A stretch of 19,729 nucleotides of DNA from Pseudomonadota bacterium (GTDB taxonomy: Bacteria; Pseudomonadota; Alphaproteobacteria; Rhizobiales; Hyphomicrobiaceae). A model generated the notes under the pieces. The model saw only the letters and a list, made by a program, of their open reading frames with translations. It made no database searches and was not told the DNA's origin. The stretch spans positions 1 through 19,729 of the forward strand of contig JAEZAW010000242.1 in assembly GCA_023430315.1 (NCBI GenBank), in the 5' to 3' direction. Shown one piece after another: positions 14,749 through 19,729 of this stretch. Each line of letters starts with the position of its first letter. Within the stretch, counting starts at the first letter, position 1. A program made the translations under genes and the position numbers.

Positions 14749-14774
14749 GGAACGCATGCGAGCCGGAAATGGTT
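14749..14774 (+). promoter_or_regulatory. Mirror EcfG-like promoter towards the PfkB kinase
   Basis: On the plus strand GGAAC (14749-14753) is followed after 17 bases by GGTT (14771-14774), one base off the CGTT -10 consensus. It overlaps the minus-strand motif almost base for base. The predicted start would be about 30 bases before the kinase ATG, an ordinary leader length. Confidence 0.35.
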
Positions 14775-14776
14775 CC
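14751..14776 (-). promoter_or_regulatory. EcfG (general stress) type promoter for the trehalose operon
   Basis: On the minus strand GGAAC (14776-14772) is followed after 17 bases by CGTT (14754-14751). This is an exact match to the alphaproteobacterial EcfG/RpoE2 consensus GGAAC-N16-17-CGTT. Trehalose synthesis genes are known members of EcfG regulons, which fits. The distance to otsB is long (about 270-base leader). Confidence 0.55.
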
Positions 14777-14812
14777 GGGTATTCGCCACAAGAAAGTCGC
14801 CGGAAAGCAGAA

Positions 14813-15907
14813 ATGAAGGCTCTCACCATCGGAAGTGCGATGATCGACACGATCGCGATCATCGAATCGAGCCGTATCGAGCGCATGACCATGCTCAATG
14901 CGGAAACGTCCTTTCTGCTGCTCGCGGAAGGCCACAAGACGGAAGCGCTCGAAATTTCGACACACACGGGCGGCGGCGCCATCAACACGGCCATTGCCAT
15001 GGCGCGCTTGGGCCTCGATGTCGCGACGCTCGCCAAGCTCGGGCGCGACCAGCGCGCCGAGACGATCCTATCGAGCCTCATGCAAGCTGGCGTCTCGACG
15101 CGCTGGATGAGCCGCGACGATCGCGCCGCAACGGGCGCTTCCGTTATGGTCTCATCCCACGAGCGCAATGCGGCGATCTTCACATTCCGCGGCGCCAACA
15201 CGCTGCTCGAGGACGCCGATCTCAAGCCCGATGCCTTCGAGGTCGATCTCGTGCACGTTTCCTCGCTCTCGAACCGCTCCGCCGACCGCGTGCCGCGCAT
15301 TCTCGCCGAAGCCAAGCGAACCGGTGCTTTCCTCTCCACCAATCCCGGCATCCGTCAGCTCTCGAGCCGCGGCGTCGCGCTGCAGGACGCGCTCGGCAGC
15401 ATCGACTTGCTCGTGGTCAACAAGATCGAGGCCTCGGCACTCGTACCGATGATCGCGGGGAAGGTCGGCGAGGGCGGCCCGCCTCTCGGGCCCGATAGCG
15501 AAGAGCCATCGAGCTCGCTCGCGCGTCAGGGCCTCACTGGAGGCGGCTATCATCTGGGACTGCGTTCCTTCTTCACGGCGCTGCGCGATGCCGGCGCGCG
15601 CTACGTGCTGGTGACGGACGGGGCCGCCGGTTCCTTCCTCGCCGACCGGGATTTGATCCGCTTCTGCCCGGCAGCACCTGCGACGGTTGCGGGCACGGCC
15701 GGCGCGGGAGATGCCTATGCGGCGACGCTTGCGACGTGGCTCGCCGAAGGACGGGGCCCCGAGGATGCCATGCGCGCCGCCGCTCTCAACTCGGCTTCCG
15801 TGGTGGGCTACATTGATACCCAGAGCGGCCTTCTCGGTCGGGCAGCGCTCGACTCGGCGCTCGGGAATGCCGGCAGCAAGCTCCCCGTCAGCCAATGGCG
15901 GATCTGA
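14813..15907 (+). CDS. PfkB-family carbohydrate kinase
   Basis: Ribokinase-like sugar or nucleoside kinase of 364 residues. The N-terminal sugar-binding motif HTGGGAINTAIAMARLG (51-67) and the C-terminal catalytic and ATP motif GTAGAGDAYAATLATWL (294-310, base Asp300) mark the family; VLVTDGAAGSFL (265-276) is the ATP-binding strand and turn. Between the two, residues about 218-247 form a Gly/Pro/Ser-rich insert not usual in ribokinases and likely a surface loop. ATG 14813 is chosen because GGAAAG lies six bases upstream and the usual ribokinase N-terminus begins here (MKALTIGSAMIDT); the frame is open to 14672. It is divergent from the trehalose operon and may share a stress promoter. The sugar cannot be named. 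Confidence 0.88.
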   Translation: MKALTIGSAMIDTIAIIESSRIERMTMLNAETSFLLLAEGHKTEALEISTHTGGGAINTAIAMARLGLDVATLAKLGRDQRAETILSSLMQAGVSTRWMSRDDRAATGASVMVSSHERNAAIFTFRGANTLLEDADLKPDAFEVDLVHVSSLSNRSADRVPRILAEAKRTGAFLSTNPGIRQLSSRGVALQDALGSIDLLVVNKIEASALVPMIAGKVGEGGPPLGPDSEEPSSSLARQGLTGGGYHLGLRSFFTALRDAGARYVLVTDGAAGSFLADRDLIRFCPAAPATVAGTAGAGDAYAATLATWLAEGRGPEDAMRAAALNSASVVGYIDTQSGLLGRAALDSALGNAGSKLPVSQWRI

Positions 15908-15911
15908 GTCG

Positions 15912-15939
15912 TTGGCGGATTTGACGCTTATCCCGCCAA
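15912..15939. promoter_or_regulatory. 7-bp inverted repeat with weak sigma-54-like element before nasT
   Basis: TTGGCGG (15912-15918) and CCGCCAA (15933-15939) form a perfect inverted repeat with a 14-base spacer just after the kinase gene. The left part also reads TTGGCGGATTTGACGCTT, which keeps the GG-N10-GC spacing of a -24/-12 promoter but misses several consensus bases. It may be a terminator stem without T-run, an operator, or a weak nasT promoter. Confidence 0.3.
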
Positions 15940-15972
15940 TACCGCCCAAAAATGCGGCAATATCCACCTCTT

Positions 15973-16004
15973 GCGGTTATTGTGCAGTGCACACAAAATA
16001 CCGC
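15973..16004. repeat. Imperfect dyad immediately upstream of nasT
   Basis: GCGGT (15973-15977) pairs with ACCGC (16000-16004) around a second dyad, TGTGCA-G-TGCACA, at 15981-15993. The element ends one base before the nasT ATG, so it could act as an operator or as an mRNA structure that affects nasT translation. There is no clear ribosome site between it and the ATG. Confidence 0.35.
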
Positions 16005-16005
16005 G

Positions 16006-16611
16006 ATGAATGATCGTGCGCTGCTGCACATCCTCGTCATCGACGCCAACCGCATCCGGGCCTCCATCATCGAGGAGGGCCTCAAGGAGGCCGGACAGGC
16101 GCGCGTCACCGTCATCGACGAGGCCAAGGGGCTCATGCGTCGCATCGTCGAGCTAGACCCTGACGTGATCGTGATCGACCTCGAAAGCCCCAACCGCGAC
16201 GCGCTCGAGCACATGTTCCAGGTATCGCGCGCCGCCAAGCGCCCGGTCGCCATGTTCGTCGACCGCACGGACGATGCCTCCATCGAGGCGGCCATCGACG
16301 CCGGTGTGTCCGCCTATGTCGTGGACGGCCTCAAGAAAGAGCGCATCAAGCCGATCCTCGATACAGCGATCCGGCGTTTCCGCGCCTTCGAGCGCCTGCG
16401 CGACGAACTCGACCAGGCGCGCAGCGAGCTGAGCGAGCGAAAACGGATCGAGAAAGCCAAGGGCATTCTCATGCGCACGCGTGGCCTCAGCGAGGAGAAT
16501 GCCTACGCTCTGCTGCGGTCGACCGCCATGCAGAAGAACAAGCGTATCGCCGAGATTGCCGAGAGCCTGATCACGGCTGCCGGCCTGCTCGGCGAGGAGG
16601 AAGGACCATGA
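16006..16611 (+). CDS. nasT: Nitrate-responsive ANTAR antiterminator NasT
   Basis: RNA-binding response-regulator-like protein of 201 residues. Residues about 6-122 form a receiver-like domain (HILVIDANRIRASIIEEGLKEAG, VIVIDLESPN with Asp58 at the phosphoacceptor place). The usual Thr/Ser after strand 4 is absent (VAMFVDRTDD), so phosphorylation is doubtful, as in AmiR-type pseudo-receivers. A coiled segment (about 127-150) leads into the ANTAR domain: RKRIEKAKGILMRTRGLSEENAYALLRSTAMQKNKRIAEIAESLI (145-189). Family knowledge: NasS without nitrate binds NasT; nitrate releases NasT, which stabilises twin hairpins in target leaders and prevents termination. A matching leader sits upstream of nrtA here. 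ATG 16006 is preferred to 15952 because it starts just before the receiver strand. The stop overlaps the nasS start (ATGA). Confidence 0.93.
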   Translation: MNDRALLHILVIDANRIRASIIEEGLKEAGQARVTVIDEAKGLMRRIVELDPDVIVIDLESPNRDALEHMFQVSRAAKRPVAMFVDRTDDASIEAAIDAGVSAYVVDGLKKERIKPILDTAIRRFRAFERLRDELDQARSELSERKRIEKAKGILMRTRGLSEENAYALLRSTAMQKNKRIAEIAESLITAAGLLGEEEGP

Positions 16612-17867
16612 ACCGCGCAACGCGATCGAGCGATCCAAGCCTCGTCCGCATGGGCTTCATGCCGCTGACGGACTGTGCTCCGGTCGTCGCGGCAAGTCTG
16701 CTCGGCTTCGCGGAGGCCGAGGGCTTGAAGGTGAACCTCACCAAAGAGGCATCATGGGCGACGCTGCGCGACCGCATTGCCGTGCGCCATCTCGATGCCG
16801 CCCATATGCTCGCGCCCATGCCCATTGCCGCCGCCTTGGGCCTGACGCCGCTGCCCGATCGCCTCATCGTGCCGCTCATGCTCGGCTTCGGCGGCAATAC
16901 GATCACCGTGTCGCGGACGCTGTGGGCGAATCTAAAGTCTGCTGGCGCGCCGACACACCTGGAAGCCGAGGGCACATCCCGTGCGCTCGCCGAGGTCGTG
17001 GCGCAGAGAAAGCGCCAGGGAGCGGCGAAACTCGTCTTTGCCGTCGTCCATCATCACTCGGCACATACCTATCAGCTTTCGTACTGGCTCGCGGCTGCGG
17101 GCATCATGCCGAACGTCGAGATCGACATTGTCGCTGTTCCGCCGCCGCTGATGCCCGCTGCGCTTGCCGCTGGCCAGATCGACGGCTTCTGCGCCGGCGA
17201 ACCCTGGGGTAGGGTCGCATCCGTCGCCGGATCCGGCCGCTGCGTCACGACGAATATCGCCATCTGGCGCGCGAGCCCCGAGAAGGTTCTCGGCGTGGCG
17301 CAGGATTGGGCCGAAGAGGATCCCGAGCGCCACTTCCGCCTGATCCGTGCGGTCTACAAAGCCGCCGTGTGGTGTGATGATCCGGCAAACCGGCCGGAGC
17401 TGGCGCGGCTCCTCGCACGCCCGGAGATCTTCGATCTCCCCGTTCCGATCCTCCACGCCAACCTGGACGGCCGCATCATGATCGATGACGGCGAGGATAG
17501 CCGCGTCGGCGGCTTCCTGAATTTCTCCAAGTCCGCGGCGAACTTTCCTTGGAAGAGCAACGCGGCGTGGTTCTACTCGCAAATGGTCCGCTGGGGCGAG
17601 ACGAAGATGAGCGCGGAAGGTTACGCACGCGCGCAAGCGACCTACCGGCCGGATCTGCACCGCGCCGCGCTTGCGCCGCTTGGCGTACCGCTACCTACGG
17701 CCAACTCCAAAATGGAAGGAGCGCTCGCCGTCGAGACGGCAGTTCCATCGACGGTGGGCCGTCTTTTTCTTGGTCCCGATGGCTTCTTCGACGGCGGCGT
17801 CTTCGACCCCGAACGCGTCGGGGAATATCTCGCCTCGCAGCCGGTCAAAGCGACCGATCTGCGCTGA
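16608..17867 (+). CDS. nasS: Nitrate sensor NasS (cytoplasmic NrtA-like protein)
   Basis: Cytoplasmic nitrate/nitrite-binding protein of 419 residues, related to the NrtA/CmpA solute-binding family but without any export signal; it begins directly with the mature-type sequence VRMGFMPLTDCAPVVAASLLGFAEAEGL. Ligand-site and fold landmarks shared with the NrtA at 18244 are ASWATLRDRIAVRHLDAAHMLAPMP (48-72), IDGFCAGEPWG (about 194-204), NFPWKSNAAWFYSQMVRWG (about 309-327) and GGVFDPERVGEYL near the C-terminus. In the known NasS-NasT system NasS sequesters NasT until nitrate binds. The start overlaps the nasT stop by four bases, and GAGGAGGAAGG stands upstream inside nasT, so the two are made together, consistent with a stoichiometric complex. 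Confidence 0.92.
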   Translation: MNRATRSSDPSLVRMGFMPLTDCAPVVAASLLGFAEAEGLKVNLTKEASWATLRDRIAVRHLDAAHMLAPMPIAAALGLTPLPDRLIVPLMLGFGGNTITVSRTLWANLKSAGAPTHLEAEGTSRALAEVVAQRKRQGAAKLVFAVVHHHSAHTYQLSYWLAAAGIMPNVEIDIVAVPPPLMPAALAAGQIDGFCAGEPWGRVASVAGSGRCVTTNIAIWRASPEKVLGVAQDWAEEDPERHFRLIRAVYKAAVWCDDPANRPELARLLARPEIFDLPVPILHANLDGRIMIDDGEDSRVGGFLNFSKSAANFPWKSNAAWFYSQMVRWGETKMSAEGYARAQATYRPDLHRAALAPLGVPLPTANSKMEGALAVETAVPSTVGRLFLGPDGFFDGGVFDPERVGEYLASQPVKATDLR

Positions 17868-17879
17868 TCTACGAGATAG

Positions 17880-17903
17880 TTGCGCTGCACAATAAGTGCG
17901 CAA
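17880..17903. promoter_or_regulatory. Candidate upstream activator (NtrC-like) dyad for nrtA
   Basis: TTGCGC (17880-17885) and GCGCAA (17898-17903) flank GCAC-N5-GTGC (17887-17899). NtrC sites are GCAC...GTGC dyads with about seven bases between; here the gap is five, so the match is imperfect. It lies about 110-130 bases upstream of the sigma-54 promoter, a normal enhancer distance. A second dyad, CACTT-N5-AAGTG, is at 17942-17956. Confidence 0.35.
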
Positions 17904-18008
17904 TCGCCCACTTTCCCGGCGAGATCGCAGCCGCGCACAGCCACTTCTAAAAAGTGCCAGTTAGATCTAAGTAGCTGATCTAGAATTGATTTTAGAAACA
18001 CTCTGGAA

Positions 18009-18026
18009 TTGGCACACTTCCTGCTT
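18009..18026 (+). promoter_or_regulatory. Sigma-54 (-24/-12) promoter of nrtA
   Basis: TTGGCACACTTCCTGCTT matches the RpoN consensus very well: TTGGCAC at -24, TGCT at -12, and exact GG-N10-GC spacing (GG at 18011-18012, GC at 18023-18024). Transcription would start near 18036, 23 bases before the first antitermination hairpin. It implies control of nitrate transport by nitrogen limitation through NtrC or a similar activator. Confidence 0.8.
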
Positions 18027-18058
18027 TGAAGGTTAACTAAAGCCAGTCCCAGTTTCCC

Positions 18059-18090
18059 AGCCCAACGACGGGCTACCGGCAGCGCCGCCG
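18059..18090 (+). promoter_or_regulatory. NasT/ANTAR target leader: twin hexaloop hairpins P1 and P2
   Basis: P1 is AGCCC-AACGAC-GGGCT (18059-18074) and P2 is CGGC-AGCGCC-GCCG (18077-18090), two bases apart. Both loops are six bases long with A at position 1 and G at position 4, the conserved features of ANTAR-protein targets. The loop and 3' arm of P2 (18081-18090) are also the 5' arm of the terminator just downstream, so P2 and the terminator exclude each other. NasT is encoded in the operon directly upstream. Confidence 0.85.
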
Positions 18091-18146
18091 ACACGATGAA
18101 GGACCTTCAATGGAGGTCCCGACTTCGATGTCGCGGCGCTTTTTTT
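18081..18146 (+). terminator. Rho-independent terminator in the nrtA leader (attenuator)
   Basis: The 5' arm AGCGCCGCCGACA (18081-18093) pairs with TGTCGCGGCGCT (18129-18140) in twelve base pairs with one bulged C (18089), followed by seven T (18140-18146). The enclosed part has its own hairpin GGACCT-N7-AGGTCC (18101-18119). It lies about 100 bases before the nrtA start, so by default transcription should stop before the gene unless NasT holds P1/P2. Confidence 0.85.
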
Positions 18147-18243
18147 GTGTCCGGAGCGGGCCGAGGCGTCATCAAAAAAAACGGAGGGAACACTGCAGGC
18201 GGGCCATTGCATGAGGCATTCAACCCGGAGCCAGGAGCAAGGC

Positions 18244-19590
18244 ATGCCCAAGTCAAAAGGTTCGAAATCCGTCATTCGTACCGCGGCAGACCCAGCCTCG
18301 ATCGATCGCCGCACATTCATTCGGCAGGCCTCGGCAACAGCGGCAACGGCCACATTGCTCTCGACGATCAAGGCAGCCTTTCCCGGTGGTGTGTTTGCGC
18401 AAGGCGTCGGCCCCGAAGTCAAAGGCACCAAGCTCGGCTACATCGCGCTCACGGACGCCGCACCGCTGATCATCGCGAAGGAGAAGGGTTTCTACGCCAA
18501 ACACGGCCTGCCCGACATGGAGATCCTGAAGCAGGCGTCGTGGGGCGCGACGCGCGACAACATGGCGCTCGGCACGAAAGCCAACGGCATCGACGGCGGC
18601 CACATCCTGCGTCCGAAGGTGCATCTCTACTCGACCGGCAAGGTCATGCAGAACAATCAGCCCTTGCCGATGTACACGATGCTGAATCTCAACGAAGACG
18701 GCCAGGCGATCTCGATTTCCAACGAGTTCAAGGAGCTCGCCGTCAAGGCCGACTCCTCGCCGCTGAAAGCAGCCTTCGAGAAGAAGAAGGCTGCCGGCAA
18801 GGAAGTGAAGGTCGCCATGACCTTTCCCGGAGGCACCCACGACCTCTGGATCCGCTACTGGATGGCGGCCGGCGGCATCGATCCCGACAAGGACGTCTCG
18901 ACGATCGTCGTGCCGCCCCCGCAGATGGTTGCCAACATGAAGGTCGGCAACATGGACGCCTTCTGCGTCGGCGAGCCCTGGAACGAGCAGCTCGTCAATC
19001 AGGACATCGGCTACAGCGCCATCACCACCGGCGAACTCTGGTTCAAGCACCCCGAGAAGATCCTCGGCATGCGCGCCGACTGGGTCGACGCCAATCCGAA
19101 AGCGATGCTCGCCATCCTCATGGCCGTGATGGAGGCGCAGCAGTGGTGCGAGAGATTGGAGAACAAGGAGGAGATGGCGACCATCATCGGCCGTCGCCAG
19201 TGGTTCAACGTCCCCGTGCCGGACATCATCGGCCGCATCAAAGGCGACATCAACTACGGCCTTGGACGCAAGGTTCAGGGCTCGAACCTCAAGATGAAGT
19301 TCTGGGGCGAGAAGGGCGAGACCTCCTATCCCTGGAAGAGCCTCGACCAGTGGTTCGTCACCGAGAACATCCGGTGGGGCAAGTTCGAGGCCGACTTCGA
19401 CATCAAAGGGCTCGTCAACAAGACCAACCGCTCCGACCTCTGGATCGAAGCGGCGAAAGGGCTCGGCCTCAAGGATTATCCCACGGCCGAGAGCCGCGGC
19501 GTCGAGAAGTTCTTCGACGGCAAAGTCTTCGATCCCGCCGATCCGATGGCGTACCTCAAATCTCTCGCGATCAAGCGTGCGATGGTTTGA
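18244..19590 (+). CDS. nrtA: Nitrate ABC transporter substrate-binding protein NrtA (Tat-exported)
   Basis: Periplasmic nitrate-binding protein of 448 residues, receptor of an ABC importer. The N-terminus has a twin-arginine signal, DRRTFIRQASATAATATLLSTI (21-42), with cleavage likely near FAQG (51-54). The mature part follows NrtA/CmpA: LGYIALTDAAPLIIAKEKGFYAKHGL, ASWGATRDNMALG, DGGHIL, MDAFCVGEPWNEQ, SYPWKSLDQWFVTENIRWG and GKVFDPADPMAYL. It is a clear paralogue of NasS. ATG 18244 is chosen over ATG 18211 and 18145 because AGGAG stands six bases upstream and it gives a compact Tat signal; the frame further up belongs to the leader and terminator. Expression is predicted to need both the sigma-54 promoter at 18009 and NasT antitermination. 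The next gene of the transporter starts 47 bases later. Confidence 0.93.
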   Translation: MPKSKGSKSVIRTAADPASIDRRTFIRQASATAATATLLSTIKAAFPGGVFAQGVGPEVKGTKLGYIALTDAAPLIIAKEKGFYAKHGLPDMEILKQASWGATRDNMALGTKANGIDGGHILRPKVHLYSTGKVMQNNQPLPMYTMLNLNEDGQAISISNEFKELAVKADSSPLKAAFEKKKAAGKEVKVAMTFPGGTHDLWIRYWMAAGGIDPDKDVSTIVVPPPQMVANMKVGNMDAFCVGEPWNEQLVNQDIGYSAITTGELWFKHPEKILGMRADWVDANPKAMLAILMAVMEAQQWCERLENKEEMATIIGRRQWFNVPVPDIIGRIKGDINYGLGRKVQGSNLKMKFWGEKGETSYPWKSLDQWFVTENIRWGKFEADFDIKGLVNKTNRSDLWIEAAKGLGLKDYPTAESRGVEKFFDGKVFDPADPMAYLKSLAIKRAMV

Positions 19591-19637
19591 GCCGCATTGT
19601 GACTTCCTCCGATATCCTCACCAAGGAAAGCCAGCCG

Positions 19638-19729
19638 ATGACGGCGCAAAGTGCTCATTCGCTCATTGTCGACGCACCCGTCACCTCGCCCGCGGCTCCG
19701 GCCGCAGCGCGGGGCGGCGAGGCGCAGGT
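19638..19729 (+). CDS. Start of next transporter gene, probably the nitrate ABC permease (cut by window end)
   Basis: Only about 30 codons are inside the window: MTAQSAHSLIVDAPVTSPAAPAAARGGEAQ, a polar Ala/Pro-rich N-terminus with no membrane segment yet. ATG 19638 has AAGGAA nine bases before it. A GTG at 19599 in the same frame could add 13 residues. Position directly after nrtA on the same strand suggests the permease (nrtB), which often has such a cytoplasmic N-terminal extension, but the visible residues themselves do not identify it. Confidence 0.6.
   Translation, partial: MTAQSAHSLIVDAPVTSPAAPAAARGGEAQ

Larger units (their letters stand above)
14474..14812. other. Divergent control region between otsB and the PfkB kinase
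   Basis: This 339-base gap has no credible gene on either strand. It holds overlapping EcfG-like promoter motifs at 14749-14776 and a 14-base palindrome at 14700-14713. If transcription to otsB starts near 14744, the otsB mRNA has a leader of about 270 bases in which no known riboswitch or reading frame was recognised. Confidence 0.6.

Noticed and set aside
14521..15498. 325-residue plus-strand frame covering the otsB/pfkB gap and the kinase
   Set aside because: The kinase frame with GGGAIN and GAGDA motifs occupies the same DNA; this frame is Arg/His-rich noise.
18145..18243. Upstream extension of the nrtA frame starting at ATG 18145
   Set aside because: That ATG lies at the end of the terminator T-run and would put 33 odd residues before the Tat signal; AGGAG just before 18244 marks the real start.

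Overview
The window looks like chromosomal DNA of an alphaproteobacterium, probably of the order Hyphomicrobiales. This is inferred from the high G+C, the ATGA-overlapped operons, an EcfG-type stress promoter motif, the NasT/NasS pair and the general style of the proteins. No rRNA or tRNA gene, insertion sequence, CRISPR array or phage gene was seen. Fifteen genes appear complete and two run off the edges.

Layout. 1-1030 (-): 5' part of an APC amino-acid permease. 1247-2332 (+): exported alpha/beta-hydrolase-like protein. 2338-3872 (-): a two-gene unit, LLM-class flavin oxidoreductase then a carboxymuconolactone-decarboxylase-family protein. 4024-6000 (+), divergent from it: an old-yellow-enzyme reductase and a class III metallophosphoesterase. 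8923-6020 (-): ECF sigma factor, membrane anti-sigma factor and secreted subtilisin-like protease. 9545-9157 (-): guanidine-II riboswitch and guanidinium exporter gdx/sugE. 14473-9588 (-): tightly overlapped trehalose operon otsB, GH15, otsA, glk. 14813-15907 (+): PfkB-family sugar kinase. 16006-19729 (+): nitrate assimilation control and uptake, nasT-nasS, then nrtA and the first codons of the next transporter gene.

How the genes work together. OtsA and OtsB make trehalose from UDP-glucose and glucose-6-phosphate; the GH15 enzyme could split trehalose (or another alpha-glucan) to glucose and Glk would re-phosphorylate it, so one transcript may hold both arms of a trehalose cycle. A motif matching the general stress (EcfG) promoter points towards this operon from the otsB/pfkB gap, and a weaker mirror-image copy points towards the sugar kinase. 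In the nitrate block NasS would bind nitrate and release NasT. The nrtA leader carries the two hexaloop hairpins (A at loop position 1, G at position 4) that ANTAR proteins bind. They overlap an intrinsic terminator and lie just downstream of a strong sigma-54 promoter, so nitrogen limitation and nitrate would both be needed for transporter expression.

The most novel-looking point is the sigma/anti-sigma/protease unit. The periplasmic tail of the anti-sigma factor has the same apparent strand/helix order, and a few similar positions, as the propeptide (I9-like) region of the protease encoded next to it. This suggests the protease and the anti-sigma factor may interact directly. This is a reading by eye and needs a structural test.
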